Under the pieces are notes generated by a model that made no database searches, was not told where the DNA came from, and worked only from the letters and a program-made list of their open reading frames with translations. This document shows positions 10,215 to 21,399 of a DNA stretch of 64,000 nt, piece after piece. Made by a program: the position numbers and the translations under genes. Positions within the stretch are counted from its first letter, which is position 1. Each line of letters starts with the position of its first letter. The stretch lies in the NCBI GenBank assembly GCA_002205965.3, contig NADL03000197.1:44805-108804 (forward strand), read 5' to 3'. The DNA comes from Kappaphycus alvarezii. Taxonomy: Eukaryota > Rhodophyta > Florideophyceae > Gigartinales > Solieriaceae.

Positions 10215-10481
10215 AATAGTGTCGGCCCCGACCCTCGTCGCAATGACAACTTGGATTGGTTCAAAAAGTACTGTATATTATGTGAGTTATATCGCCCCTT
10301 AGCTACACTTCGAACATTTCCATTGTTAAATCTATGCTGATAAGGTGATGTTTTCGTTTAGAATCAGTACCAGGCACGTGTATAATCTCGTTGACTTCCA
10401 CCAGCAGACAGCGAACATCAAACACATGACCCTACATTCCAAATAGTAAGCTACCTAAATTTTTCAGAGTTTCTGTACAGT

Positions 10482-11949
10482 TTTGAAATGGGGGGTTAAT
10501 TTACTGTGGTAGATGTAATACAGAAAATGGTCCTCCCCTCGTGTAGTCCAGCAACTTACGACGATCCGCCCTGACTTTGCTCACCGTCCTTTCCAAATTT
10601 GCCTCCCATCCTCCCTAGATATTTTAATACTGTATCCTCTCCTCCAAATTAGCGTTTTACGTCTTTTTAATCTACCTTCTTCATCAAACTCACTCTTTAT
10701 GTAGAATTACGTGCAAATGCGCTACTGCAATTTCGATTTTAACTTTTTAGTACCGACTCCAGTCCGCCTCTAAGGTGCACTTAAACCCATTTTACCCAAC
10801 TTTTTTTTGAGATCCACCAACTCCTGCACACACTATCCACCCCTCACCCCTCTATCCTCCGTCCACAATCATTTACAACCAAAATGGACAACCTTCGCCC
10901 CTCCGCCCCCATCACCAAAAACTGCCCCTCCCGCCCCTTAAACGGCCATGCGCTCGCTACATATGGCCCGACGGACGCAGACGACTACCTGCGACGCCAG
11001 AATAAGAAGCAGGTAATCTAGTTCGTCCGCAAACTCTTCGTCGAGGATGAGGCCGAGGAGGTACCTGAGGGGCAGGAGTGGGAAGTCAAGGGGCGGCTGG
11101 GGAGACCTTCGAGGAGCGGGCAGCCCCGGAATTGGTCTACGAGGTTAGTGACGAGAAGGACGAGGAGAATGAGGAGGATGTCGAGGACGAGGACGAGGAT
11201 AAGGACGAGGATGAGGAGGATGAAGGACAGGGAGGCATGGGAAGTGTTGGAATGGTGGAATGTACGGAACAAGTCGTACCGACGATGGAACCGGATGGGG
11301 ACATCTTTAGTAGTTTAGATATCTCCCAGGAGGAAATAGATAGTTATGAGCCGTTCTCAGATATCTTTGGGGACTGCTTGGGCAGCATGGATATTTTAGA
11401 GGAGTTGTTTGGATCTGATTTGGAGAATGGGAAATAAGAGGACCATAATGATTGTTAGTTTCTTAAGTATCTTTTTTGTTCAGAGTATATCGTCCACACA
11501 TAGTGTTTTTATGCATTTCCTGGTATTTTCTGTAGTTTTTTCGGACTTACGGGGTAGCCGAAAGTCTACGTTAGCTGAGTGAACCGCTTTCTCATGGAAA
11601 GGTCAAGCAAGTTGGCAGACAATTTCGAGCAAGTTCCGAGTAGTAGGAAGTTCAAAGTCGACTCCAGACCCAAGAAAAATTTTTCCTACGCTGGTCGCAG
11701 AGCATCAGTGGTAGACCCTGCTCCTTCCATACTTGCTTGTAGCCCTCTCAACTCTCTTCCATATACAATCCTTTTTGTTCGTTCAACTATACCACGGTAG
11801 CACTTTTTGTCGCTTGCAACACCTCCTTCTTGGGGTAGTTGGCTCTGAGTATCTTTCCTCCCGACGATTTACCCTGATCAGTAGATATGTGGGTTGGTAT
11901 CCAGTAAATTTGTACCGGAGCGTAGATACCGTATATTGGCCAAGCCAAT
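10482..11949 (-). mobile_element. About 96-bp LINE-tail micro-insertion, split by a solo LTR
   Basis: Flanked by TCTGTACAGT at 10472-10481 and 11950-11959. With the solo LTR (10,514-11,880) and one 5-bp duplication set aside, about 96 bp remain. They match, on the minus strand, the tails at 6,610-6,667 and 62,074-62,143, and end CAGTAAATTAACCCCCC. Unit 2 lacks the insertion. The stretch before it, 10,262-10,471, is part of the duplicated unit and shows no gene. Confidence 0.7.
10514..11880 (+). mobile_element. Solo LTR of the Ty3/gypsy family
   Basis: A fossil solo LTR of 1,367 bp with TG...CA ends and a perfect 5-bp duplication GTAGA (10509-10513 and 11881-11885). It holds the LTR-embedded acidic frame, whose C-terminal part is well preserved (DISQEEID, GDCLGSMDILEELFGSDLEN). 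It sits inside the LINE-tail micro-insertion, so the order of events is duplication of the locus, then tail insertion, then LTR. Confidence 0.92.
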
Positions 11950-12019
11950 TCTGTACAGTAGTTTGGTAAAGTAATAACGGTTCTTACAATTTTTGGCACT
12001 TTACGTGCCATCAATGCAC

Positions 12020-12330
12020 CGTGAACACCTGAAGGGTACCACCCATTGTCCCTGTCCCCATTTCACAATTTTTACATTAACAGGTCATCTTTCTCCCACC
12101 CATCACATGCGATCTGTCCTTACGCAAAGGCATGCTGCGGCAACTGTTTCATCCAACGCAGCATGTCTCGCAGCTGGTCCTACATCAGCATTGTGATGTA
12201 GTTCTGCCTCACTCTGTCTCCTTTTCAGACCCTCAAATACACAAACGTACCACCCCTTCTCGAGAAATAGGCGGCCGGCATATCCAATCAGTAGAGTAAC
12301 CCAATTACCCTCCCAATACATGATACATCG
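12020..12330 (+). mobile_element. LINE fragment, family B: C-terminal coding end and 3' tail
   Basis: The plus strand encodes a decayed PVPIS segment and then MRSVLTQRHAAATVSSNAAC, the same C terminus as QRHATLMVTSNAACL in LINE L2, with a stop at about 12,196. The 3' untranslated part (GACTCTGTCTCC at about 12,213) follows and ends AGTAACCCAATTACCC near 12,315. It is homologous to 38,780-39,095. The DNA of the QRHA motif is itself partly self-complementary (CATGCTGCG ... CGCAGCATG), which makes it easy to mistake for an inverted repeat. Confidence 0.65.
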
Positions 12331-13200
12331 TTGCGAAACTCTGCTGAGAACTCGACTGTTGCAGGTCATGAAAAAATGTCATTCCCGGGACTCGGTCCTA
12401 GCAATCCAAATAAGTGGTGATACACTAGATCAAGTAGCCCATAGGTTAAATAAAAGTGAAGAATGCCGTATGGAACCAGTTACCACTGCTAACTCGATGC
12501 CCACGATGGATCATAGTTCTGTTTTGCTGTCCGGATTAAACTTTCAAGATGATAGAATTCAGTCAGGGCACGTAAATGACGACAACCGATCATTAAAACA
12601 GGACACAACCCGTAGTAATATCGTATCAAAGTCATTTAATCTTCTCGTGAGGAGAATTTTACGGGACGCCGGAAATCAGCCGACCCATTGGTCAAGATAT
12701 CAGAAATGCACGAGGGAGAAGGATTTTCGATTGGACTATTCCAGAAGAGCACCTGCTAAATCTGGAACAACAACTGGTTAGCGATGAGTCTATACCGAGT
12801 AGCCAGTTCAGCTTGCGGGGGTTTCTCGAAAAATCAGCAATCTTCATCAAATTCAGGTCGTCAGCGGGCTTCAGTTTGTTGGATAATCCCGTCACATTTT
12901 TTGGGCCCGACGGCAATGAAGTGGGGAATATTTCAAATATTGAGCACATTGCAAGGCCCAACGGAAGAACTACTGAGAATCGTTGAAGAGTAGCGAATAG
13001 GCTCCCTCCAGCCTCCTCTCCAAGACGACGACGTGGTACACCGGCTCCATCTCAAGCACCTGGTCCATCCCAGGCACCTGGCCCATCTCATGCACCTTAT
13101 CAATCACAATAGCCGGAGTCTAGTATGAACACATCTAGGTCAAAAAGGCAGCCTCGAACGCGTCGAAAAAACGCTGTCCGTGGCCACTTCAAACTCTTCG
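12330..13200 (+). pseudogene. USP-like family, 5'-truncated paralogue, unit 1
   Basis: This corresponds to the last third of the 2,620-4,975 gene, from about 4,160 onward, so it lacks the USP domain. Recognisable segments are the DDEIQ-like linker, HLLNLEQQLVSDESIPSSQF in shifted frames, FLEKSAIFIKFRSSAGF and the Pro/Gln/Arg-rich end. The remains are spread over several frames with stops. It has a counterpart at 39,240-40,060, so it arose before the large duplication. Confidence 0.7.
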
Positions 13201-13290
13201 AATGAAGGGGGAGAAATCATTCGATAGTGATTAACTCGTTTGCCGTTTGTAACAAGTTTGGCTCTCTTGGGTCAGTTTGACCATACATCT

Positions 13291-13350
13291 AGATCGAATA
13301 TATGTATGTATCTTCCGAAAGTAAGGACACCTAAAAATATCCCTAAATCT
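13291..13350 (+). mobile_element. LINE 3' tail fragment
   Basis: Contains GTATCTTCCGAAAGTAAGGA followed by CACCTAAAAATATCCC, the family-A-like tail. It is also present at 40,172-40,222 but not in the corresponding position after the full-length USP-like copies (about 5,060 and 34,640), so it inserted into the truncated paralogue's 3' flank before the duplication. Confidence 0.5.
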
Positions 13351-13426
13351 TTGACATTTTTCAAACATTTTATTTTTTTAAAAAACGACGGAATTGCTGC
13401 TTTTACTAAAATAATTCCTAATACCT

Positions 13427-14328
13427 GCGATCACAACTGAACTAATGCTATCGAAGTCCGATAGGTTTTTCTCGTCCGCGGCAGCCCACGACCGAGCACG
13501 GCTCCTCTCCGTGCGCACATCCCCCGCCTCATCTGTTTTCTCTTCGCTTTCTCACCCCTACCGCGGTACGTACATGTCCTCTTCCACGTGGGAAGTCGCT
13601 GTGGCTCTCCGTCTCGGCATCGCGCTATTCCCTGGATCTACTCGCTGTCCGGTCTGCTCCCGCCGCTCAGCCGACATCGCACCCGTCTTAGATCAAAGTG
13701 GTCAACACGCGTTGACCTGCAAATACGAAGACGGAATGACTCGTCGTCAACATCCTCCGCAACGTTCTTGCCCGCTACTGCAAGGAAGTTTGGATCGTCG
13801 CCCTCGTCGAACATCCGCTCCTCTACCAGGTTCCCAACTCGTCTGGGCATTCGGAGTCCCCCGCGCTACGAATAGACATTTATATACCCGCTGCATACGG
13901 ACTTCACAGTACCGATATCGCCGTCGACGTCATTGTTGCCCACCCTTCCGCACGCCGCCACATTTCACCAAGTACGGTTACCGCAGGCACTGTCGCAACA
14001 CTCGCAGAGCGCGAGAGACATCGTCGTTAAGGCGCTTAGTGCAACCAAAACGATATCCGCCTCTCCCCCATTGGGATTGATATCTATGGCGCCTTGGGCG
14101 ACGACGGCAAGGGTTTTTTTCCGCCGCCTTGCTTCATTCGCTGCTTCCCGTCGCTGTTCCTCCCCTCCACAGGAGCTCCACGACTTCGTTACCCGTTTCG
14201 CATTTAGTCTCCAAGTAATGCAGGCCCGACAGGTTTCTACCCGCGCCCCCGCATACGTAGTTAATTTATGAATAACCTCCGCACGCTTCTGTGCAACATT
14301 GTACAACCCATAAAGAATTACCACAGCG
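13427..14328 (+). mobile_element. LINE fragment L3, C-terminal part
   Basis: A 0.9-kb insertion relative to unit 2, between short repeats ATACCT (13421-13426 and 14329-14334); the empty site is at 40,296-40,301. Coding traces are STWEVAVALRLGIALF, CPVCSRRSADIAPVLDQSGQ then HALTC, and a terminal LQVMQARQVSTRAP. This is the 'CPxC...D..GHHALTC' C-terminal region of LINE proteins, of a lineage different from L1, L2 and L5. Frames shift several times. The reverse transcriptase part is lost. Confidence 0.75.
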
Positions 14329-14384
14329 ATACCTATATTATTATTATTATTATTATAGTAGTCACAAATGGGACTACTGTAACC

Positions 14385-14620
14385 ATTGTGGTCAAGGCGA
14401 CGGAGGGATTTGGGGTGCTTTACTGACTCGAGATGTAGAACGGCTATTTTCTGAAACGAGGGGAGGCAGTCCTGTGTATTGGGTTTCGAAAAGGATACCA
14501 CCTGAAGCGGTACTATCGCACAAGGCTGGTGAAAGAACAGCCTTAAGACATGCTGCTTTGGACGAAACCGTCGCCGCCCCGTGGTCAAGTAACATGGAAA
14601 GCGGAGATATCTACTTTAAA
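14385..14620 (-). mobile_element. LINE 3' end, family B
   Basis: The minus strand encodes AATVSSKAACLKAVLSPAL, cognate to VSSNAACL at the C terminus of other LINEs. A 3' untranslated part ends in a CACCCCAAATCCC-like tail at about 14,400. The duplicate is at 40,330-40,520. A short (ATT)n run at about 14,337-14,356 lies next to it. The 14,621-14,792 stretch is unit sequence without a gene. Confidence 0.6.
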
Positions 14621-14792
14621 TTTACATCTTAATATTATTTATAGATCGGAGATTCATTTACAGCAGCAGACAAACTGGATAATACCCTTTCTAGATCCGC
14701 ACAGGCCCGCTTCAATTATATCGCTCAAACTGTACTGCGATGCAAATCTGTCTTGACCCTTTGCTCTGATCAGATGTTCATTGCATGGACTC

Positions 14793-16307
14793 TGATAGGG
14801 CAAATAGTCGGGAGAAGAGATAATTAGAACCAATTACCCCAAGAAGGAGGTGCTGCAAGAGACAAAAGTGCTACCGTGGTGTAGCTGAACGAACAAATAG
14901 TAGTGGATAAGGAAGAAAGTTGAGATGGTTGCAAGCAAGTATGGAAGGAGCAGGGTCTACCACTGATGCTCTGCGAGCAGCGTAGGAAAAAGGTTTCTTG
15001 GGTCTAAAGTTGAGTCTCAACTTCCTACTACTCGGGACTTGAGTTGAAGTTTTCTGCCAACTTGCTTGACCTCCACAAGCGGAAGCAGTTTACTCAGCTT
15101 ATATATAGATTTTTTGGCCAACCCTACAGTCTCAAAGAAACATACTAAGAACTATAAAATGCATCAAATTGAGTCGTGTGAACAAGAAAGACTAACAGCA
15201 GATACTATCAGGATAAATATCTAGATTCTTTCCTTCATATCTTAGTCCTCTACATCAGAGCCAAACAGTTCCCCCAAAATATCCATTTCACCCAAGCAGT
15301 CCCCACAAATATCCGCGAACGGCTTAGAATTCTCTATTGCCTCCTGCGAAATATCCAGACCACTGAAGATGCCCCCATCCGGTTCCAGAGTCGGCCTGGT
15401 CCATACTTTCCGGCCCCCTCCCAACTATTCCAGCACTTTCCATGTCTCTTCCCCCTCATCCTCCTCGTGGTTCTCTTCATCCTTCTCTTCATCTTCGTCA
15501 GAAGAGTCATCTTCGTCAGAAGAGTCAGAGATCAGAATTGCTCCCTCAGTCCCCCCTTCGTTCTCCATGAGAGCTCCCGCACCGTTGTACAGTAGTGGTT
15601 GCCACGAGTCCACCCGGTCCTTCTCTTTATCCTCCTCTTCCTCCTCCTCTCTCCTCTTACTCCTTCCTCCTCTCCTCCTCTACCTCTTCTGCCTGCTCGA
15701 AGCAGTTACGACGGACCCACTCCCAAACGCATTCCCGGTCCATTCTTCTACAGTAATCATCTTAGTCGGTTGGACCATTTGCCTCAGGGCCAGATCGTTG
15801 AGTGGACTGCGACCTCGGGATGACTTGGCGAAGGTGAGGGAAGGGCGGAGGTTGGTCATTTTGAAGGAAAAAAGGGGGTGAACCGATGGGGTAGTTGATG
15901 GCAGGGGGGTTGCCTCACCGACGTCGATTTCGGACTTTAAATAGGCAACGAGTTCGAAAAGGTTCACGGCCTTAGACGAAATAAAATATGTGAAGCAATG
16001 CCACAGCTTTGAATTTGCATGCGATTAGGACAATAACTAAAATCTGCTTGATAAAGTATCGAACTGAATTTGGACAAAGCGATCACGAGTCTAAAGATCC
16101 TATTTGAAAAGGAGGACCGAAATGCTCAAAGAAAAATTAGACATGGAGTTGACTGTGAATTTGGATTCATGAGAAAATCAGTTCCATGATTTTTTCCTAA
16201 AAACAAATTGATGGGAAGAGTTGTTTTGAAGAATCATAGGGAAAGAGAAGACAAAAGATTGCGGAGAGGACCAGTATCCTGCAGAAAGGACTGTTTCCGT
16301 ACCAACA
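14793..16307 (-). mobile_element. Solo LTR of the Ty3/gypsy family
   Basis: A fossil solo LTR of 1,515 bp with TG...CA ends and a perfect 5-bp duplication GACTC (14788-14792 and 16308-16312). The empty site in unit 2 is at 40,709-40,713 (single GACTC). The embedded acidic frame is recognisable (DISQEAIENSKPFADICGDC), with a Ser/Glu/Asp-rich middle. Confidence 0.93.
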
Positions 16308-19300
16308 GACTCTTCGGGTTTTTATTACTCTCATTCTCGAATGAGTTCAGTCATGAAGCCGATATCGGTCGCGACGATTCCATCGATTTAAATAAATATC
16401 TTTAGGATTCGATGTTCCCATGGAGTTGAAGTGCTTTGGTGAAATATTGGCCTGGTCCTTTTTGTAACAAATGTCCAAATCTCATAAAAAAGTGATGTGT
16501 ACTTAAATGTATATACAGAAAAATATGAGGATAAAGGGCCAAAATTGAGTACTGTATGTGAATTTACACGATATTTCTTAATTTGATTGCGTGCGAAACA
16601 TCATAGTTTCCTTTCCTTAGTTTAGGATACACTGGCAGTAATCGAGGTCAGCGAACGCCAAGGTTCCTGAAGATACAAGGCGCGACCTTGAGAACTCTAG
16701 CAGCCACGCCATTTCCATTCTTGCTGATAACATGGAGCGATGGATATAGCACCTGGATATTTACCTCAAGAGGTATCTTACTAGTCATTCTCCCCACATA
16801 ATTCCCTTCGAAACATTTTATGGTACAGTGTTTGGTCTGCTTTTGAAGACTTAAGGGCTAGCCGACAAATCTATCCAAGCTGAGTAAATGCTGGCTCTAG
16901 TATCTACCCGCGATAAAATTATCCTCATATTCCGCACAATTTGTTCTTGTATGAGGACAAAAATCTTTATCAAATTAATATTTACAGTAAATGAAGCGAC
17001 ATTAAAAATTTTTTGGCCGGTAATTCTAAGATTCAAGACATTCTAGAAACATAGAGCTACACTTAGCCGTTTCTCAGTAGCTTAGATCTATACATCATTT
17101 TGGCCATCCCTTTAGCAAGAAAATCCACCTAAAGGTACTGAAAGGGTAAAATATGATGACTTGGCACTAAAATCGAACGTTTTAGAGTTTCAAGAAGTGT
17201 TTTTTTCTCCAATCCGCTTTAAAAAAACCGAAAATCTCGTTTGGATCGAGATTAAATACTGTTTAAATCATAAGGTATCACAGGAAATAGCAGGATATAT
17301 TCTTTTAACCTAAAAAAATAGTCCTCATATGATTAAAAAAGTCGGATAGACAATAGAAGATTGCAAGCAATTTGGGAATAACAAGATCAAAATAGTTGAG
17401 AAGTCGAATGTAAATAATTTCTTTGACTTCATTCACTTAACATAGGTGGTAAATTATGCCTCCAATTTATGAAAATTGCCCCTTAAACCTAGCTCCTTCA
17501 AATTTATTCATTATTTCACAGATATAATTCGATAAAACTCTTCAAGCACCTCCGTTCTGAGATAACTAGCGTAAAAATCTTACTTTTGCGATTAATTACT
17601 ATCCAAGACAACCAAAAATAGCCACACCAACTTTTAGAATGAGAATTATACAAGCAGGATGAATCTAAAACTTTGTTTAGCATTTTAACAAACTTTGAGA
17701 GATATAACCATGAAACATCATGAAAATTAAAAAACTTAAACGAGGAATTTTAGAAATTAGCAATTCACCTGAGAGTGAATCCTTAAATTGTTTTGAATGT
17801 TATTGTAGCGGGGAAGAAATCAATTTGCAGTGTCACAAAAATCACAGTGAGAAAAAGACTATTTTTTATCAATACTTCTTAAATATATCGCTTTCTATTT
17901 GATGTAATGCATCTTGGAATCTAGTAAAAAAAGCTCATTGCCCTTAGTGCCAACATTTCTCTCCAACACCATCAAATATAAAATCCCGCTCTTTGGGGTC
18001 CCTCTCCATAGGAACAGTTCCAAAATTCTTTTAACGCTCTCAGCGTGTTCACGGAAGTCCCCCGCGTTGCCAAAAGTCGCTGAAGATATTTTACGCGGAA
18101 TTAATAAATGATACGTGTTATAAGTAAGAATACTTGATGGATTATATGATGAGAGACCAGGGAAAAGAGGTGTAAAATGCCTTTGCGGTTGTCTTCTTGC
18201 TAGCGATTATAGACATGAAGATTTAATGGTTGAACATTGACGGCAACAATTAGTGAAGGTGACAGGCTCAAGTACGGAGTGGACATCTAGGTAGCGCATA
18301 GAGAGGGGCTTTGGTATATCACGGAAAGGTTTGAAATAATCAAACATTCCAAGCAATCTAACCAGTAATGTTTATATAAGCCGTCACCTAATCGGAAGAT
18401 TCCTTTCATGCTTTGGAAAAGATCCTCTCTTGGAGTCTCTGTTCTTTGTCTATTATGTATTCCAATCGTCCCAACATGCAGAATAAACTGAGAAACACCA
18501 CTTAGATTGCCTCTCCCGTCTCCTTAACATCTTTTTCCCCTTCGCATGCTACGCAGCGACAAAAAAACAAAGAAAAACTTAGGTCGACTACGAAGGCACT
18601 TTCATATGTTTGACTAGCTAGTTCATAAATTCTAATTTTTGCGGTACGAGATTGCACTTACTTGCAGCATCCCTACCGAACAGTGGTGTCAACTTGTTTA
18701 ATTCTTTAAACTTGGTTCTCTCTGCAAACTACTTATCTACTATGTCAACCCACTCATGAGCACGCATCTTAAACAAATGGCCAAATATTTCACCTTGCGA
18801 GGGCTATGACCCGAAGTTAAAATGACATCGGCCTGTGCCGTCAGAAACTTGATGTAATTGAGGTATATTTTTCATACTTCGTGAGATACAATGTCTTTAA
18901 AAAACACAAAAACTTCACTCAACTACATGGAAAGAAGCTTGAAAATAACTAAAAAGGGGTTCTCGCTAATGCTGGTACAAGAGATGGTATTCATTTGACG
19001 AGATTAATAAATCAAACCCTCCCATTGGATAATTAAATTATAATTAATTGCAGTAGTGAGTATTATCGTTCAACAAGGCGGTATTTAGGCTCAGTCCTCA
19101 AGTGCTGTCTCTCGATCCGAATAGTAGACCCATAGTTGTTTCGAATATGCGATAAATTAGAAATATTCCTATCTGCAGTTAGTATCAGCAATGAAATGTG
19201 TCCTAACTCCCAGTAAATTGAGAAAAAAGCTCCAACGGACTTTAATTAACTGTATAGCATCAACAAGGAAAAGAGTTGGAATTAAGGATCCTTTAGTTTA

Positions 19301-19597
19301 CGTGGTCCAGCCAGTTCGAAAGCCATGCCTTTAATGTAGCAATCAAAATTTCTAGCCATGGTGCAATGAATACATGCCAGGTAAATGATTTGAATCTGAA
19401 TGTTCGGAGCAAGAAACGAAGTAGGCTTCTGTTTCTAGACATACTAAACTTGAAAAACCCTTCAACTCTTGACTAACAATCTGGTTTTAGCGTTTAAGTT
19501 TCTTTGACTGGTGGAGGCTCCGAATTTATTTCGGATTTGCTTGTTCTACCTCTCATCATAAAATTTTACGGCTCCTGATATTTCGAATTAATAATCT
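16308..19597 (+). other. AT-rich part of duplication unit 1, no gene
   Basis: This matches 40,709-43,968 at roughly 80 percent by eye, with many small gaps. About 17,060-18,350 has no counterpart. Short open frames exist (for example 17,720-17,902 and 17,914-18,111), but they are not conserved as frames between the two units and match no family I recognise. I see no coding region, RNA gene or mobile-element core. Confidence 0.6.
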
Positions 19598-19699
19598 CGT
19601 GTTGTATTACACAGGTTCACCTTCCTTTTCGATATGGTATTTCACTGGCCTTGCAGCTCTATATGAATTCAACTATATTAACCACAGCTGCCCGATTGC

Positions 19700-20400
19700 G
19701 GACAGAGACTAAGCTTGTGTTTTTCACTCTGACCATTACGCGGTAAACCCAATTGCCGTACAACGAGAAGTCAAAGGGCCGCCATCCGTCTCGGTCAAAA
19801 TTAGACTAAAAAGACCTCGCCGACTATCGTTCCCTGACCACCTCGCTACTCATACCGATTGGCAAGGGAGAAGATCCCAAGACCCCATCTCGTCCGTCTA
19901 CACCGAGAACCCCGCTATTTCTCCCTGTACAGCCCCGTGGAGCCCAAGACACCGACGCCGACTCATCTTTAAGGGCACGATCTCATATTATCCCGAGCAC
20001 TTCCTGATTCAGAAGCACCTCCTCTTGCTACAGTTGAGGAGCCACGTACCCCATTTCAAATATTCACTCTACTACCATCAGCCTGTTTATGAGCTATACC
20101 CCTAGTTCCAAGGAAGTCGTCCCGTCCGACCGTCCCGATGTCGTCAAAGGCACCTACAAGTTCAAGAGCGCCTCCGTGAAGACTTCAAGTGGTGCCAGAA
20201 ACCGCTCCTGTTTCGATCTAAAGGGTGATAAAACATCGGATACGCAAAGATGTTCCCTCCATAAGGCGGCGGATGGACAATATTACGAAGTGCTTTCCGT
20301 TTCATTGTCTTCATTGTCAAGTAACCTGCTCCGTTCACGTTCAGTACTTCGAGCACATCCGTTCCAGTCGTCAGATCCGCCGTACAAGTAGGAAGGAGTA
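19700..20400 (+). other. GC-rich patch with overlapping open frames, unassigned
   Basis: Base composition rises sharply compared with both flanks, and more than one forward frame stays open, including 20,089-20,391 (100 residues, Ser-rich, starting MSYTPSSKEV). A proline-rich frame (PKTPSRPSTPRTPLFLPVQP at about 19,878-19,937) precedes it. This could be the relic of a gene or of an element's first open frame. No domain is recognisable and no start or splice signals are convincing. Confidence 0.25.
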
Positions 20401-20904
20401 AAAGTGCAAGGACTGAAATATTGAGGTGTTCGGTGAACAAGACCTTGTGTGCCATCAGAACGGGACCAGAATCGACTCGCAATCAGGTGCCATACGATAA
20501 ACTTTATTATTCCATTAAAATAGTCTGAATTTTGAGCAAAAAAGGAAAATAGAGTTACAAGTGCATTGCTCAATCGCCTTCGTGCATGCGTTGTCTTCAC
20601 CCTTCCGTTGTGATTAATATCCTCCCCTGATGCACTCAGGTCCTTGTGTGCGTACTCATAATTGTAAGTCCTTATTGATATCAGTACATCGACAGGACAA
20701 CCATCTAAAAGCAAGGATCGGAAGAAGGGCTACTACAACGCACACGACGAGACGGACATCAACACTTACGTCAGAGAATGACCTTTTTGTAAGTGCTCCT
20801 GTCGTATTTGAACCAACGATCACTTTTCAGGAGCTTCTTACACTTAACCACTATGTCAATTTGAAGGTGCGAGGAGAACTAATCAGATTATAAAGCACAT
20901 ATTT

Positions 20905-21380
20905 TCAAAAATCATTGACCGCCGATATTATGGTACAGCAACCCCCACCAAACCTCGGAAGGCACAGCGTCGCGCCCATTGCACGTGAAATCACTGTCGT
21001 GTCTCCGTTTAAGGCCGTGGTTCTCACCAAGGCGACCCATGTTGCCGGTGTCTCTGCTGAAGTGGCGGCCCGCGACAAGGTTACAACGCTGGAACGCAGC
21101 TTCGCCCGGAGCCTCCCCGCTCCCTCAACTGACCCATCTTCTGCGCCATACACGCTTAATTTCACGTTTTGACTCCTACATTTGATTCCTCGGGTTCCCT
21201 ACCCCTGGTATCATTGCGTTCATTGAGGAGTTAGTTCTGCGGATCGCGTTCAAGTGTCACTCAACGCCTGGTGTTATTTTCCGCCGTATATACCAGCGAC
21301 TGAGTTGCACCCTCTGATCATCCATCGCTCAAGCCATCCTCTCACGAGTCCTGATGCGCTTGGACGACGAAGTACATCTG
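20905..21380 (+). mobile_element. LINE fragment, extreme C-terminal domain
   Basis: The frame at 20,915-21,172 contains ADIMVQQPPP and REITVVSPFKAVVL. These match RPADLLVQPP...CDVTNVSPFNQ at 22,660-22,770 and VAYDVTVTSPFQEGF in the LINE at 25,967. A second segment (FIEELVLRIAFK, RRIYQRLSCTL) continues to about 21,370. Only the last part of a LINE protein is present; the 5' part is absent. Confidence 0.6.
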
Positions 21381-21399
21381 GTTAGTTCTTAGCCGTAGA

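Larger units (their letters stand above)
6857..10261 (-). mobile_element. LINE L2, 5'-truncated non-LTR retrotransposon with nested solo LTR
   Basis: The LINE is flanked by CAAAAAG at 6850-6856 and 10262-10268. The empty site in unit 2 is at 36,447-36,453 (one copy). On the minus strand, from 10,261 down, it encodes a reverse transcriptase (LLSVDLKNAFN, GVQQGDPLSGLLFD, QLWYHDDGYIVAKH as the YxDD-like box) at about 9,567-10,261. A linker follows, then the C-terminal domain: VWFNYYCQAPLF, interrupted by the solo LTR, then CPRVGCPET..HGDHLIHC, ISTLGGWHPEAF and LLQRHATLMVTSNAACL. The 3' end is near 6,857 and reads AGTAAACCAAACCAATTTCC plus C. The 5' end is lost just upstream of the RT catalytic part. 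A few frame changes and a stop after about 215 RT codons make it dead. There is no poly(A) tail. Confidence 0.88.
890..19597 (+). repeat. Segmental duplication, unit 1
   Basis: This stretch matches 25,535-43,968 in the same order and orientation. Matching blocks are 890-1,340, about 1,513-6,850, 10,262-10,470, about 11,970-14,790 and 16,308-19,597. Blocks without a counterpart are explained by later insertions: a LINE at 6,857-10,261, solo LTRs at 10,514 and 14,793, and a LINE at 13,427-14,328. Similarity by eye is highest around the USP-like gene (about 96 percent) and lowest in the AT-rich right part (about 80 percent). Boundaries are where alignment by eye stops. Confidence 0.85.

Noticed and set aside
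17720-18111. Two short plus-strand frames in the AT-rich part of unit 1
   Set aside because: No counterpart in unit 2, no domain, no start context, and such lengths are expected by chance in this composition.
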